Shown: one piece after another, positions 1 to 8,318 of the stretch | Position numbering within the stretch: the first letter of the stretch is position 1 | Layout: each line of letters opens with the position of its first letter | From: Rhodospirillaceae bacterium | GTDB taxonomy: Bacteria; Pseudomonadota; Alphaproteobacteria; Rhodospirillales; Casp-alpha2 | Reading direction: 5' to 3' | Length of the DNA: 40,077 bases | Assembly: GCA_016845145.1 (NCBI GenBank) | Contig: JAERTE010000023.1 | Span: 1 to 40,077, forward strand | Translations under genes and position numbers: made by a program | The notes under the pieces: model-generated | Databases searched by the model: none | Seen by the model: the letters and a program-made list of their open reading frames with translations, nothing else | Told to the model about the DNA's origin: nothing

Positions 1-1
1 G

Positions 2-595
2 CTGTACATCATCATGGGCGTGCTTGCGCCGACCGAGGGTATCGTGCGGATCGACGGCAACGATATCGGCGAATTCGCGCCCTCAAGCATCCGACGCCAA
101 GCCAGTTACCTGCCGCAGGAAGGCATCTTGTTCAACGGTTCTATCCTCGAGAACATCACCATGTTCAGGGATGAGAAGCTTGATGATGCTATGGACATAT
201 CGAAGATCCTCGGCCTCGACACCGTTGTTGCGCACATGCCGCAGGGCTACGACACCAAGGTCGGAGACGGTGCTTCCGACAAGCTGCCGCGTGGTTTCCG
301 TCAGCGTATCGCCATTGCCCGCGCGCTGGTCGATAAGCCCCGCGTTCTTCTGTTCGATGAGGCCAATACGGCCATGGACGGCGCCGGCGACGCGACGCTC
401 AAATTCCTAATGGAAAAACTGAAGGGCAGGGTGACGCTTATCTTGGTCACCCCCAGGCCCTCCATGCTTAGCCTCGCCGATCGGATTTATGACATTAAAG
501 GCTCCAACGTTATCGAGCGCGGCACGGAACCGCCGCCGCCTCTGCCCGCCAATGACGGTGACGGTACGGATACCGGCGCAGGTGTCGGCGCATGA
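2..595 (+). CDS. ABC transporter ATP-binding domain, type I secretion (5' truncated by window)
   Basis: Only the last 197 residues are present; the frame is open from base 2, so the ATG at 14 is internal. The fragment is an ABC nucleotide-binding domain just after its Walker A. It has a Q-loop (YLPQEG), a degenerate signature (LPRGFRQ where LSGGQ is expected) followed by RIAIARAL, Walker B RVLLFDEAN, and an H-loop in which the usual THRPS reads TPRPS, so the catalytic His is missing. The C-terminus is a short Pro/Gly/Asp-rich tail. It heads an operon with a second ABC protein and a HlyD-type adaptor, so it is probably one half of a type I secretion exporter. The missing His and altered signature suggest a heterodimer with the 985-aa protein downstream. 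The membrane part is outside the window, so its exact subfamily cannot be judged. Confidence 0.85.
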   Translation: MYIIMGVLAPTEGIVRIDGNDIGEFAPSSIRRQASYLPQEGILFNGSILENITMFRDEKLDDAMDISKILGLDTVVAHMPQGYDTKVGDGASDKLPRGFRQRIAIARALVDKPRVLLFDEANTAMDGAGDATLKFLMEKLKGRVTLILVTPRPSMLSLADRIYDIKGSNVIERGTEPPPPLPANDGDGTDTGAGVGA

Positions 596-726
596 TCGTC
601 ACGCTGAAGAAAATCGAAGCGCTTTCCGACGACGTCACCCCGCACGGCAACGCCCGGTTCAGTTTTGGCTTGCTGCGATTATGGGGTTTGGCGCGCACGC
701 TGTTGCCCATTGGCCGGTGGGGGTAG
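592..726 (+). CDS. 44-aa coupled micro-ORF in type I secretion operon
   Basis: This 44-codon ORF starts with an ATG overlapping the stop of the preceding ABC gene (ATGA) and ends 9 bp before the next ABC gene. It therefore fills the only gap in the operon exactly. The product is basic with a hydrophobic second half (LLRLWGLARTLLPIGRWG) and could be a short membrane-associated peptide. No family is recognised. The coupled start argues for translation. Alternatively it is a translational bridge or the relic of a longer gene. The GGTGGGGG ribosome binding site of the next gene lies within its last codons. Confidence 0.45.
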   Translation: MIVTLKKIEALSDDVTPHGNARFSFGLLRLWGLARTLLPIGRWG

Positions 727-735
727 CGCGCCGCC

Positions 736-3693
736 ATGTCCAGAAACCTGATCAAGATCGAAGCGGAAGATACCTCACCCCTTGACGTACCCGGCCGCCC
801 GCTAACAACCATCCGACCCGACCCCAATCAATCCTGGGACCAGCAAATCACGCCGGCGGACTTCGAAGATGAACACGAGCAGGCGCCAAGCATGCGCCGC
901 TTTGGCGCACCTGAGCCGGCACCGCCAAGGCGCGCGCCACGCATCGAGGATTTGTTGCCGCCGCCCGTCGATACGCAATCGACGCCTGCGCCTGAAGCTC
1001 CCGCAGAGCCGCAGCCCATTCCCGAACCCACTCCGACGCCGCCCACCGAGCCGAAAGCGCAACCTGAGCCTGAGGCCGAACCTGTTGCAAAGCCGGAGCA
1101 GAAACCCGAACCCGACGCGCCCAAGCGCTTGCCGCCGCGGTTGCGCAAACAAAAGGAGCAAGAACCCAAAAAACCTGATGCGCCTGACGCAGTACCCCAA
1201 AGCGATCCCAAAGGCGCAGCAGACGCCCTCGTCGCAAAGCAATCCGAAACAACGCCACAACCGCCACCCACGCCTAAACCAGCCCCGGCTGCCCCGGTAG
1301 CGGAAGCGCCCGCACCCAGGCCAGCGGCTGGCGGACGCCCAGTCCCGCCACCCGCACGCCCGGCACGCGCCTACCAGCGCCGATATGACGAAGCCGGCGT
1401 GGCAACGGCTGTTGCCGCTGCTATGCCGATGCCGGCCCCGCCCATCGCGGCACCGGCGCCGGATGGTGGCGGAGGCGGGGGCGGCGGTCCGCCGGACACT
1501 CCCGACGGCCCCGACATTCCCGCGATTGCGCCTGAACGGCCGCCGCTTCCCAGCGACGAAGACATACGACGCGGCGCCATGGCTGGTCTCAAGGATTCAA
1601 CCGATCTGTCGAATTGCGTATTGCCGCTGCTGGAGGCATTGAACTGGCGCGGCGATCCACGCCACGTGGCCGAAGCGCTGCCGCACTTTATCAACAACAT
1701 CGATATCACAGCGTTCCGCAACATCATGGCGACGCTGCATTACGAAAGCCGGCCGGTTAAAATCACCCTGCGCGAGATAGATCCGCGGTTGATGCCGTGC
1801 ATATTTCTGCCCGAAGACGGCGGTGCGTTGGTGTTGTTCAGCCGCACCTTGCAAACCATTCAGACCTTCGACGGAGAGCTCGACGATTTCGGAACGATCG
1901 CTCCGATCAAAAAGCAAGGTACGGCGTATTTCTTCTCACCGGTCGAAGCCGAAGACATGGTCTCGGCGCAGCAGAAGGTCGGGTGGTTCCGCGCCGTCAC
2001 GGAACGCTTCCGCAGTCTGTTCTACCAGACGCTTGGCATCACTCTGATTCTCAACTTGCTGGCCTTGGCGACACCGCTGTTCGTGATGGCCGTTTATGAC
2101 AAAGTGGTGGCGACGGGCTCGATTCCGACATTGGCCTACTTCGCCGTCGGCGTCGGCATTGCCATTGGCTGCGACCTGATCTTACGCTCGGTGCGCGCCA
2201 AAATCATGGCGTTCGTCGGTGCGCGTCTCGACAACATCGTCGGGCTCGCGATTTTCCACAAAATTTTGTTCCTGCCGCCATCTCTAACTGAACGCTCCAC
2301 GGTCGGTGCGCAGGTGGCGCGGATCAAGGATTTCGAGACCATTCGAGACTTCTTCACCGGTCCCATGGCACTGACCCTACTGGAAGTTCCGTTCGCGTTT
2401 ATCTTCCTGGCCGTAATCATCAACCTGGCGGGTCCATTGGTCTGGATTCCGGTGATCATGGTGGCGCTCTATGGCATTCTTGCATTGGTGTTCACACCGT
2501 TGATCCGCGCGACAGTATCGCGCGCCGCCCGCGCGTCGTCTCGGCGCCAGGAACTGGTGGTGGAAACCCTCAACAGCATGCGTGCCGTTAAGTACTGCGG
2601 CGCAGAGGCGACGTGGCTCGATCGCTACCGTGACCTGAGTTCCAAGTCGGCGCTCAACAGTTTCTACACCTCGCAACTCTCTTCAATCGTGCAAACGCTC
2701 TCACACGTGCTCATGGTCGGCTCCGGCGTCGGCACCATCGTGTTCGGCGTGTTCCGGGTATTGGAAGGAGAAATGACGGTTGGCTCCCTGGTTGCCACGA
2801 TGATGCTGGTTTGGCGGGTGCTGGGGCCGTTGCAGACCGGGTTTATCTCCATGTCGCGGATCACCCAAGTGCGCGCAAGCATCGGCCAGATCAACAACCT
2901 GATGAATATCCGCGCCGAGCGCGAGCAGCACTCCCAGGCAACGCCACTAAAACGTTTCGACGGGTTTGTCAGCTTCGCGCGGGTTTCCATTCGCTACAGT
3001 CCGGAGGCTGATCCAGCCCTGGTCGGCGTCAGTTTCGAGGCAGAACCGGGCGAGGTCATTTGCGTCGTTGGCGGTAATGGCTCGGGCAAGTCGACGGTGC
3101 TGAAACTATTGGCCGGTATGTACCAGGCGCAGGCCGGATCCATCCGTGTCGACAATATGGATATTCGCCAGATGGATACAGTGGAACTGCGCCATGCGGT
3201 CGGATACGTGCCGCAATCGCTGGAGTTTTTCTACGGCACCATCTCCCAGAACCTGCGTTTGGCCCACCCGACCGCGACCGACGACGATCTGCGCTGGGCC
3301 TGCCACAAAGCCGGTGTGCTGGAAGATGTACTGGCGCTGGAGCAGGGGTCCGGCAAATGGCAACGTACCGGCTTCGATGTCCGCATCGGCGATACCGGTG
3401 TCGCCTCCATGCCGACAAGCATGCTGCAACGGCTAAACTTGGCGCGCGGTTATCTGAAACAGGCGCCGATCATGCTGTTTGATGAGCCCGGCAACGGGCT
3501 GGACTTTGAGGGCGACCAGACGTTTATGCGCATGGTCGATGAAATGCGTGGCGAGCAGACGGTGCTGATCGTTACCCACCGTCCCAGCCACTTACGTATC
3601 GCCGATAAGATTTTGTGGTTGGAATATGGCAATGTCCGCGCCTATGGCCCGGCGGAAGATGTCCTTAAGGAAATGCCAAAGGATTTCCTGTAA
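736..3693 (+). CDS. Type I secretion ABC permease/ATPase with proline-rich N-terminal extension
   Basis: This 985-aa protein resembles the inner-membrane exporter of type I secretion (LapB/HlyB/RtxB group). Residues about 20-275 are an unusual Pro/Ala/Glu-rich region ending in a polyglycine run. Residues about 280-400 look like a degenerate C39-like domain, and about 425-720 are the six-helix ABC membrane domain. From about 740 to the end is the ATPase: Walker A GGNGSGKST (near 780), Q-loop YVPQS, a strongly degenerate signature (MPTSMLQ), Walker B IMLFDEPGNGLD with the catalytic Glu, and an intact THRPS H-loop. Family members are usually about 700-730 aa; the excess is the N-terminal extension. 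The start follows a GGTGGGGG ribosome binding site. It probably pairs with the preceding ABC protein and works with the HlyD protein 11 bp downstream. The exported substrate is not visible here. Confidence 0.88.
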   Translation: MSRNLIKIEAEDTSPLDVPGRPLTTIRPDPNQSWDQQITPADFEDEHEQAPSMRRFGAPEPAPPRRAPRIEDLLPPPVDTQSTPAPEAPAEPQPIPEPTPTPPTEPKAQPEPEAEPVAKPEQKPEPDAPKRLPPRLRKQKEQEPKKPDAPDAVPQSDPKGAADALVAKQSETTPQPPPTPKPAPAAPVAEAPAPRPAAGGRPVPPPARPARAYQRRYDEAGVATAVAAAMPMPAPPIAAPAPDGGGGGGGGPPDTPDGPDIPAIAPERPPLPSDEDIRRGAMAGLKDSTDLSNCVLPLLEALNWRGDPRHVAEALPHFINNIDITAFRNIMATLHYESRPVKITLREIDPRLMPCIFLPEDGGALVLFSRTLQTIQTFDGELDDFGTIAPIKKQGTAYFFSPVEAEDMVSAQQKVGWFRAVTERFRSLFYQTLGITLILNLLALATPLFVMAVYDKVVATGSIPTLAYFAVGVGIAIGCDLILRSVRAKIMAFVGARLDNIVGLAIFHKILFLPPSLTERSTVGAQVARIKDFETIRDFFTGPMALTLLEVPFAFIFLAVIINLAGPLVWIPVIMVALYGILALVFTPLIRATVSRAARASSRRQELVVETLNSMRAVKYCGAEATWLDRYRDLSSKSALNSFYTSQLSSIVQTLSHVLMVGSGVGTIVFGVFRVLEGEMTVGSLVATMMLVWRVLGPLQTGFISMSRITQVRASIGQINNLMNIRAEREQHSQATPLKRFDGFVSFARVSIRYSPEADPALVGVSFEAEPGEVICVVGGNGSGKSTVLKLLAGMYQAQAGSIRVDNMDIRQMDTVELRHAVGYVPQSLEFFYGTISQNLRLAHPTATDDDLRWACHKAGVLEDVLALEQGSGKWQRTGFDVRIGDTGVASMPTSMLQRLNLARGYLKQAPIMLFDEPGNGLDFEGDQTFMRMVDEMRGEQTVLIVTHRPSHLRIADKILWLEYGNVRAYGPAEDVLKEMPKDFL

Positions 3694-3704
3694 AGGGTTG
3701 AAAC

Positions 3705-5075
3705 ATGAGTGAACAAGCTGTCGATACCATGGAATCCGCTGAACCGCCGCGCAAGGTGCGCCGGGGCGATCGGCAAACACGGTTTCTGGCTCAATCGGTC
3801 ATCCTAGAGGAAGCCGGTTCGTCTGGGTTGATCCGCATCGCCATGGTGACGATCGTGGTGGTGATCTGCGCGTTTTTGGTATGGTCGGCGGTGACCAATG
3901 TGGATGAGGTCGCTATCGCGTCAGGCGAGGTCGTTCCGACAGGCCAGGTCCAGTCGATCCAACATCTGGAGGGCGGATTGATTGCCGAAATCCTGGTTTC
4001 AGAAGGCGAGATCGTCGAGAAAGAGCAAGTCCTGATCCGGCTTGACCCCTCTGCCGCGGCAGCTGAACTGAATCAGATGAAAGCCCGCCGTGCGGGTCTC
4101 GAATTGCAACGCGAACGGTTGCGCGCGCTGGGTACGGGGGATGAGCCCGATTTTTCTTTCGTTGGCCCTGAATACAGGCAGCTGATCGATGACCAGATGA
4201 GCATATATCAAAGTGCCATTGATGCCGCCGATAACCGTCGCAAGGTCGTGGTTGCACAAATCGAGCAACGCAAACAGGAAATGGCGCTGCTGGAAGAACG
4301 CGAAGATACCTTGTCGCGCACGTCGGACTTGCGGCTAGAAGAGTTTGAAATGCGTGAGGAACTATTCCGGCGCGGCTTGACCACCCGCATTTCATATCTG
4401 GATGCCAAGCGCGCTCTCAACGACACGCGCGGAGAGTTGGCAAACTTGATTGTGGAGCGTCAACAAACGCGCGAAAGCCTGCTGGAGCAGGAGACCCGCC
4501 TTGAAGAGATCGATACCGACGCCAGGGAGCAGGCGTTGGCGGAAATGGGTGCGGTGACGAACGAACTTGCGCAAGTCAACGAGACCTTGAGCCGGTTGTT
4601 TGACCGCGTGCGCCGGCTGGAGATCGTCGCGCCCGTGCGCGGCATCGTCAAAGGCCTGCAGATCCACACCGTCGGCGGGGTTGCACCGCCTGGCGCGGTC
4701 ATTTTGGAGGTCGTACCACTGGACAAGGAACTGGTGGTTGAAACGCGCATCACCACACGTGATGTCGGCCATGTACGCGTCGGGCAACCGGTAACGCTGA
4801 AGGTCACGACCTTCGATTTCGCCCGCTACGGCGGTATTTCCGGCGAATTGCGAGACGTTTCCGCATCCACCTTCATCGACGAGGCCACGGGTGATCCGTA
4901 TTACAAGGGAATCGTCGCCATGGACCGGGGATATGTCGGGTTCGATCCCGAAAAAAACCGGGTCATGCCCGGCATGACCGTGCAGGCGGATATCAAGACC
5001 GGTCGCAAGACATTGCTCGAGTATCTCATGAAACCGGTCGTCAGTTCGGTAAAAACAGCATTCCGCGAACGCTGA
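3705..5075 (+). CDS. HlyD-family type I secretion membrane fusion protein
   Basis: This 456-aa periplasmic adaptor links the inner-membrane ABC exporter to an outer-membrane TolC-like channel. After a cytoplasmic N-terminus rich in charged residues there is one membrane helix at about 42-63 (IAMVTIVVVICAFLVW). The lipoyl half-motif GEVVPTGQVQSIQHLEGG follows, then a long Glu/Arg/Gln-rich coiled coil (about 115-305), the second lipoyl half (IVAPVRGIVKGLQIHTVGG), and a beta-barrel C-terminus ending in the MPGMTVQADIKTG motif typical of HlyD/PrsE/LapC proteins. Length is normal for the family. It lies 11 bp after the ABC gene in the same operon. No TolC-type gene or RTX substrate follows, so the outer-membrane component and cargo are probably encoded elsewhere. 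Confidence 0.92.
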   Translation: MSEQAVDTMESAEPPRKVRRGDRQTRFLAQSVILEEAGSSGLIRIAMVTIVVVICAFLVWSAVTNVDEVAIASGEVVPTGQVQSIQHLEGGLIAEILVSEGEIVEKEQVLIRLDPSAAAAELNQMKARRAGLELQRERLRALGTGDEPDFSFVGPEYRQLIDDQMSIYQSAIDAADNRRKVVVAQIEQRKQEMALLEEREDTLSRTSDLRLEEFEMREELFRRGLTTRISYLDAKRALNDTRGELANLIVERQQTRESLLEQETRLEEIDTDAREQALAEMGAVTNELAQVNETLSRLFDRVRRLEIVAPVRGIVKGLQIHTVGGVAPPGAVILEVVPLDKELVVETRITTRDVGHVRVGQPVTLKVTTFDFARYGGISGELRDVSASTFIDEATGDPYYKGIVAMDRGYVGFDPEKNRVMPGMTVQADIKTGRKTLLEYLMKPVVSSVKTAFRER

Positions 5076-5090
5076 CCCGGCTTGGTATAT

Positions 5091-5120
5091 TTGCCGTTTG
5101 AGGCTGGTTCGCCTTATACT
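5091..5120 (+). promoter_or_regulatory. Candidate sigma-70 promoter for the TAXI gene
   Basis: TTGCCG (5091-5096) and TATACT (5115-5120) are separated by 18 bp in the short gap after the HlyD gene. A GGGGGA ribosome binding site follows before the GTG start at 5150. This would make the TAXI gene an independent transcript. It was read by eye only. Confidence 0.35.
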
Positions 5121-5149
5121 CTTGCGGGTAGTTCAACGGGGGAATAGGC

Positions 5150-6127
5150 GTGAAAACTGCACGACGTCATCTCTTCGGATGCATTGCGCTTTGCGTATTT
5201 GCAACCGGTTCACTTTCAATGTCATTCGCCACAGAGCCGCTCAATATCGGCACGGGGTCATCCACCGGTGTCTATTTTCCGACCGGTCGCGCCCTTTGCC
5301 ATGTGTTCGGCGATTACGGGCGAAAGAAAGGCCGCAAGTACGCTTGTACGGCCCACCAGTCCTTGGGTTCCGTCGCAAATTTGCAAGCACTCGCCGGTGG
5401 CAAGATCAACCTCGGTATCGTCCAGTCGGACGCGCACTATCACGCCGTCAAGAGCATTCGGAAATTCAAAGGCAAGCCAATAACCGAACTACGCTCTCTG
5501 TTTTCCCTGCATGCCGAAACCTTCACCGTTGTCGCGCGCTCGGACGTCAGCGTCCACAAGCTCGACGATCTGCGCGGCAAGCGGATCAATGTCGGCAAAA
5601 AAGGGTCGGGACCACGTGAGACTTTCCTGGAACTGATGGCGACCTTGGGTTGGAAAGCATCCCATGTCGCCGGCTTTACCCAGTTCGGGGCCGACGAGCA
5701 GGTGAAGGCGCTGTGCGATGGACGCACCGATGTGATAACATTCGTCGTTGGCCATCCGGCCGACTTGATTCGTCGTGCCGCCCGCTCGTGTCGGACCAAT
5801 CTGGTGAATATTTACGGGCCTGGGGTCAATAAGCTGTTGAAAAAATGGCCGTATTACCGCAACAGCCGGATTCCGGCTGGCTTGTACCGCGGCAGCAATT
5901 CCGACATTCGTTCGTTCGGACTCAGCGCAACCCTGGTAACCACCACCAAACTTGATGCTGAAACGGCGTACGACATTACTGCCGCGGTGTTTGGCAACTT
6001 GGGCAAGTTCCGCAGCATGCACCCGGCGCTCAAATATCTGAGCGCCACGGAAATGGTGAAGGATTCACTGAGCGCGCCTCTGCATGACGGGGCGAAACGA
6101 TATTTCAAGGAAAACGGCCTGCGCTAG
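5150..6127 (+). CDS. TAXI-family TRAP transporter substrate-binding protein
   Basis: This 325-aa protein starts at a GTG preceded by GGGGGA. It has a signal peptide (basic MKTARRH, hydrophobic core, likely cleavage after SMSFA near residue 26). The mature start, LNIGTGSSTGVYFPTGRALC, is characteristic of TAXI-family binding proteins for TRAP transporters. It also has the motifs SLGSVANLQALAGGKINLGIVQSD and GKRINVGKKGSGPRETF, each split here only by normal family variation. It should bind a small organic acid or amino acid in the periplasm. No TRAP membrane subunit is adjacent, so it is an orphan receptor or serves a remote DctQM-type protein. Paired cysteines occur near residues 45 and 64. 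It follows the secretion operon but probably has its own promoter. Confidence 0.88.
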   Translation: MKTARRHLFGCIALCVFATGSLSMSFATEPLNIGTGSSTGVYFPTGRALCHVFGDYGRKKGRKYACTAHQSLGSVANLQALAGGKINLGIVQSDAHYHAVKSIRKFKGKPITELRSLFSLHAETFTVVARSDVSVHKLDDLRGKRINVGKKGSGPRETFLELMATLGWKASHVAGFTQFGADEQVKALCDGRTDVITFVVGHPADLIRRAARSCRTNLVNIYGPGVNKLLKKWPYYRNSRIPAGLYRGSNSDIRSFGLSATLVTTTKLDAETAYDITAAVFGNLGKFRSMHPALKYLSATEMVKDSLSAPLHDGAKRYFKENGLR

Positions 6128-6132
6128 AGCGA

Positions 6133-6576
6133 TCAATCCGGTATTGCGGCTGTCATCTCAGCGGCCAATTCAATAATTCGGACGGTTTCCGACCACAGCC
6201 CCATGGTACTGATCTCATTGAGCGGCACCCATTTGGCATTCATGGCGTCGCCTCCTGCCGATAGTGTCCCGTCGGCCACCCGTGCCGTTACATCGACGAG
6301 CGTGTAGTGGAATTGTATGGTCCCGTCGTCATCGGCACGGATGGAGTCGACAACATCCACCAGTCCCAACACCTCGATGTTCAGCCCAGTTTCCTCATAA
6401 GCTTCACGTATCGCCGCTTGATTGACGGTTTCTCCCAATTCCTGCGCGCCACCCGGCAAACTCCAACTGCCTTTCCTGGGCGGTTGACCACGCTGGATCA
6501 TAACCACGCCTTCAGGGCCTAAAATAACGACGCCCACGCCGACGAATGGCCGATCCGGGTATTCTCTGGGCGACAT
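6133..6576 (-). CDS. Nudix hydrolase
   Basis: This 147-aa protein has a complete Nudix box: GAQELGE, seven residues, then REAYEETGL, which fits GX5EX7REUXEEXGU. The Glu residues should bind the divalent metal that drives cleavage of a nucleoside diphosphate linked to another group. The preceding RGQPPRKGSWSLPGG and the overall length match the ADP-ribose pyrophosphatase/MutT-like group, but the substrate cannot be assigned from sequence alone. The ATG is preceded by AGAGGAAA on the minus strand. It is convergent with the TAXI gene (stops about 5 bp apart) and divergent from the cyclic-nucleotide-binding gene. It is a single-gene unit. Confidence 0.9.
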   Translation of the reverse strand: MSPREYPDRPFVGVGVVILGPEGVVMIQRGQPPRKGSWSLPGGAQELGETVNQAAIREAYEETGLNIEVLGLVDVVDSIRADDDGTIQFHYTLVDVTARVADGTLSAGGDAMNAKWVPLNEISTMGLWSETVRIIELAAEMTAAIPD

Positions 6577-6733
6577 AGCGGCGTTTCCTCTAAAAAGTCA
6601 TGCGGAAGTTGCATTGTTGTGGATGCGGGTTGGGAATCCAAGTACCATGCCCGCAAGACGCGCGAACAAGACGCGGCGACTTTATGAACTCTTGGCAGCA
6701 GCAACTCGGACAAAGAGGAACTAGGGTACGATC

Positions 6734-7084
6734 ATGGCGTCACAAGTTTTACAGAGACTAAGCTTCAAGCCGGGAGACAAAATCTTCAAGGAAGGAGATG
6801 AAGGCTCCATGGCATATGTCATCCAAGAAGGCGAAGTGGAAATCGTCAAGGAGATCGAAGGCGTTGAGCAAGTGCTGGGTACGGTGGGGCAGGGCGGTAT
6901 ATTTGGCGAAATGGCGCTGATTGACGCCAAGCCGCGCATGGCCGCTGCCCGTGCCGCCAAGGGGACCACCATCATTTGTGTCTCTCAGCAAATGTTCGAT
7001 GAGAAAATGAAGAAATCAGACCCTTTCATAAGGGGGCTGCTGAATATCCTTGCTGATAACGTCCGCTCCCTGAGCAACAAATAG
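6734..7084 (+). CDS. Stand-alone cyclic nucleotide-binding domain protein
   Basis: This 116-aa protein consists almost only of a cNMP-binding beta-roll. It opens with SFKPGDKIFKEGDEGSMAYVIQEGEVEIV, written in the family pattern, and has a phosphate-binding cassette-like segment GIFGEMALIDAKPRMAAARA. Canonical cassettes read GELALxxxxPRxAT, so the Glu and Arg that contact cyclic nucleotide are conserved in position. There is no DNA-binding domain, kinase or channel, so it may act as a ligand-sensing subunit. It is followed after 16 bp by a DUF502 membrane protein, probably co-transcribed, which may be a functional partner (inference). The start is supported by AGGG about 8 bp upstream. Confidence 0.85.
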   Translation: MASQVLQRLSFKPGDKIFKEGDEGSMAYVIQEGEVEIVKEIEGVEQVLGTVGQGGIFGEMALIDAKPRMAAARAAKGTTIICVSQQMFDEKMKKSDPFIRGLLNILADNVRSLSNK

Positions 7085-7100
7085 CAGGCGATAACACAGT

Positions 7101-7940
7101 ATGGCGGATGAACAACAGACCACCACGGGGACATCTACGGGCGGTCACGCAACGAAACACCGAGCCTTGACCTTCGGGCAACGCATGCGCGCCTATCTGC
7201 TGGCCGGGATTTTGATTACCGCGCCGATCTCGATCACGCTTTATCTGGCCTGGATTTTTATCGGCTTCGTCGATTCCAAAGTCACGCCGCTGTTGCCGGC
7301 CAAATATAACCCCGAGACCTATCTGCCGTTTGCCTTGCCGGGCCTCGGGTTGATCATGCTGGTCTTGGGGTTGACACTCATCGGAGCATTGACGGCAGGT
7401 TTCCTGGGCCGCATATGGGTTCGCATCTCAGAACGCGTACTTTCCGGCATGCCCGTGATCCGCAACGTTTACGGCGCCGTCAAACAAATCCTGGAAACTG
7501 TGCTGGCGCAGCAATCCAATGCGTTCCGCGAGGCCGTGCTTGTTGAATACCCGCGCCGCGGTTTATGGGCGATCGCCTTTATCACCGGCCGTACGGAGGG
7601 CGAAGTGCAATCGGTTACGGAAGAAGAATGCATCAACATTTTCCTGCCCACCACGCCGAACCCTACCTCAGGGTTCCTACTGTTTGTGCCAAAAAAAGAT
7701 CTCGTTCATCTGTCCATGAGTGTCGAAGAGGCCATCAAGATGGTCATTTCCGGCGGCATCGTTACGCCGCCCGATAACCGTCCCGACACCGAGAAGGCGC
7801 ACACATACACCGCAGCGGCAGCCTATGAAGAGGTGGACATAGTCCGCGAAAAAGACGGCTCACCGATCCTGGTCGCGAAAGGGACCCGCCCCGGAGAGGT
7901 CCAAGACAAAGTTCGCGGTGAGATTGACCAAGAAAATTAG
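7101..7940 (+). CDS. DUF502 family membrane protein
   Basis: This 279-aa protein matches the DUF502 family. It has two N-terminal membrane helices (about 30-55, LLAGILITAPISITLYLAWIF; and about 75-105, PGLGLIMLVLGLTLIGALTAGF). The conserved cytoplasmic region follows, with GMPVIRNVYGAVKQILETV and the segment containing FLPTTPNPTSGFLLFVP. The family is widespread in proteobacteria and its function is not well defined. Homologues in plants have been linked to membrane trafficking-type roles, but that should not be transferred here. The tail from about residue 220 is charged and variable. It sits in a likely two-gene operon behind the cNMP-binding protein, and a ligand-responsive regulator of this membrane protein is a reasonable guess. 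Confidence 0.88.
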   Translation: MADEQQTTTGTSTGGHATKHRALTFGQRMRAYLLAGILITAPISITLYLAWIFIGFVDSKVTPLLPAKYNPETYLPFALPGLGLIMLVLGLTLIGALTAGFLGRIWVRISERVLSGMPVIRNVYGAVKQILETVLAQQSNAFREAVLVEYPRRGLWAIAFITGRTEGEVQSVTEEECINIFLPTTPNPTSGFLLFVPKKDLVHLSMSVEEAIKMVISGGIVTPPDNRPDTEKAHTYTAAAAYEEVDIVREKDGSPILVAKGTRPGEVQDKVRGEIDQEN

Positions 7941-7968
7941 AGTCTCGGGGTAGTTCAAAGGCAGGCGC

Positions 7969-8187
7969 TTAGTCGCCCGCCATTTTTCGGAACCGTTTCA
8001 TGTCGTCGCGATGCTCAAAATGAATGACCACGTCGTCGGCGGCGAAGTCACCCGCGCAGGTGCCGCTGGGATCGACTTTATATTTGTAGCCGCCGGCACA
8101 ATTGGTATCCAGCCAATCGGTCAGGTTGTCCAAACTACCGGCGCATTTATAGCGGATATGGAACGGGTGGTCGCTTGAGGTCATCAT
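7969..8187 (-). CDS. Small conserved-looking protein, homologue of an island gene
   Basis: This is a 72-aa protein from the ATG at 8187; an in-frame GTG at 8196 would add three residues, and no strong ribosome binding site distinguishes the starts. No known domain is recognised. It shares a spaced pattern with the 94-aa island protein at 29827-30111: GSL, then WL eight residues later and NC four after that, and near the C-terminus F, DD and RF with identical spacing. This supports a real, diverged family of tiny single-domain proteins. It has extra Cys residues (CAGSL, TCAGD). It lies convergent to DUF502 and next to the end of recG, transcribed in the same direction as recG with a 130-bp gap. 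Confidence 0.6.
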   Translation of the reverse strand: MMTSSDHPFHIRYKCAGSLDNLTDWLDTNCAGGYKYKVDPSGTCAGDFAADDVVIHFEHRDDMKRFRKMAGD

Positions 8188-8318
8188 GCAATACACGGTT
8201 TGTCAGGGGCCAAAATTATGCCCCAATGCGCAGAGTCCGTGTGTGTCCATCTGTTTCACAATGTTGCAGGGCGGTTGGTTTTTGACGTGGCTCAAGACAA
8301 TCCGGGCGAGAAACACCA

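Noticed and set aside
1270..1500. Possible CRISPR or tandem repeat in the proline-rich coding region
   Set aside because: The repetition is at the level of Pro/Ala/Glu codons and a Gly run, with no regular spacer-repeat structure.
6519..6713. 64-aa minus-strand ORF upstream of the Nudix gene
   Set aside because: It overlaps the Nudix start region in another frame and shows no motif or ribosome binding site.
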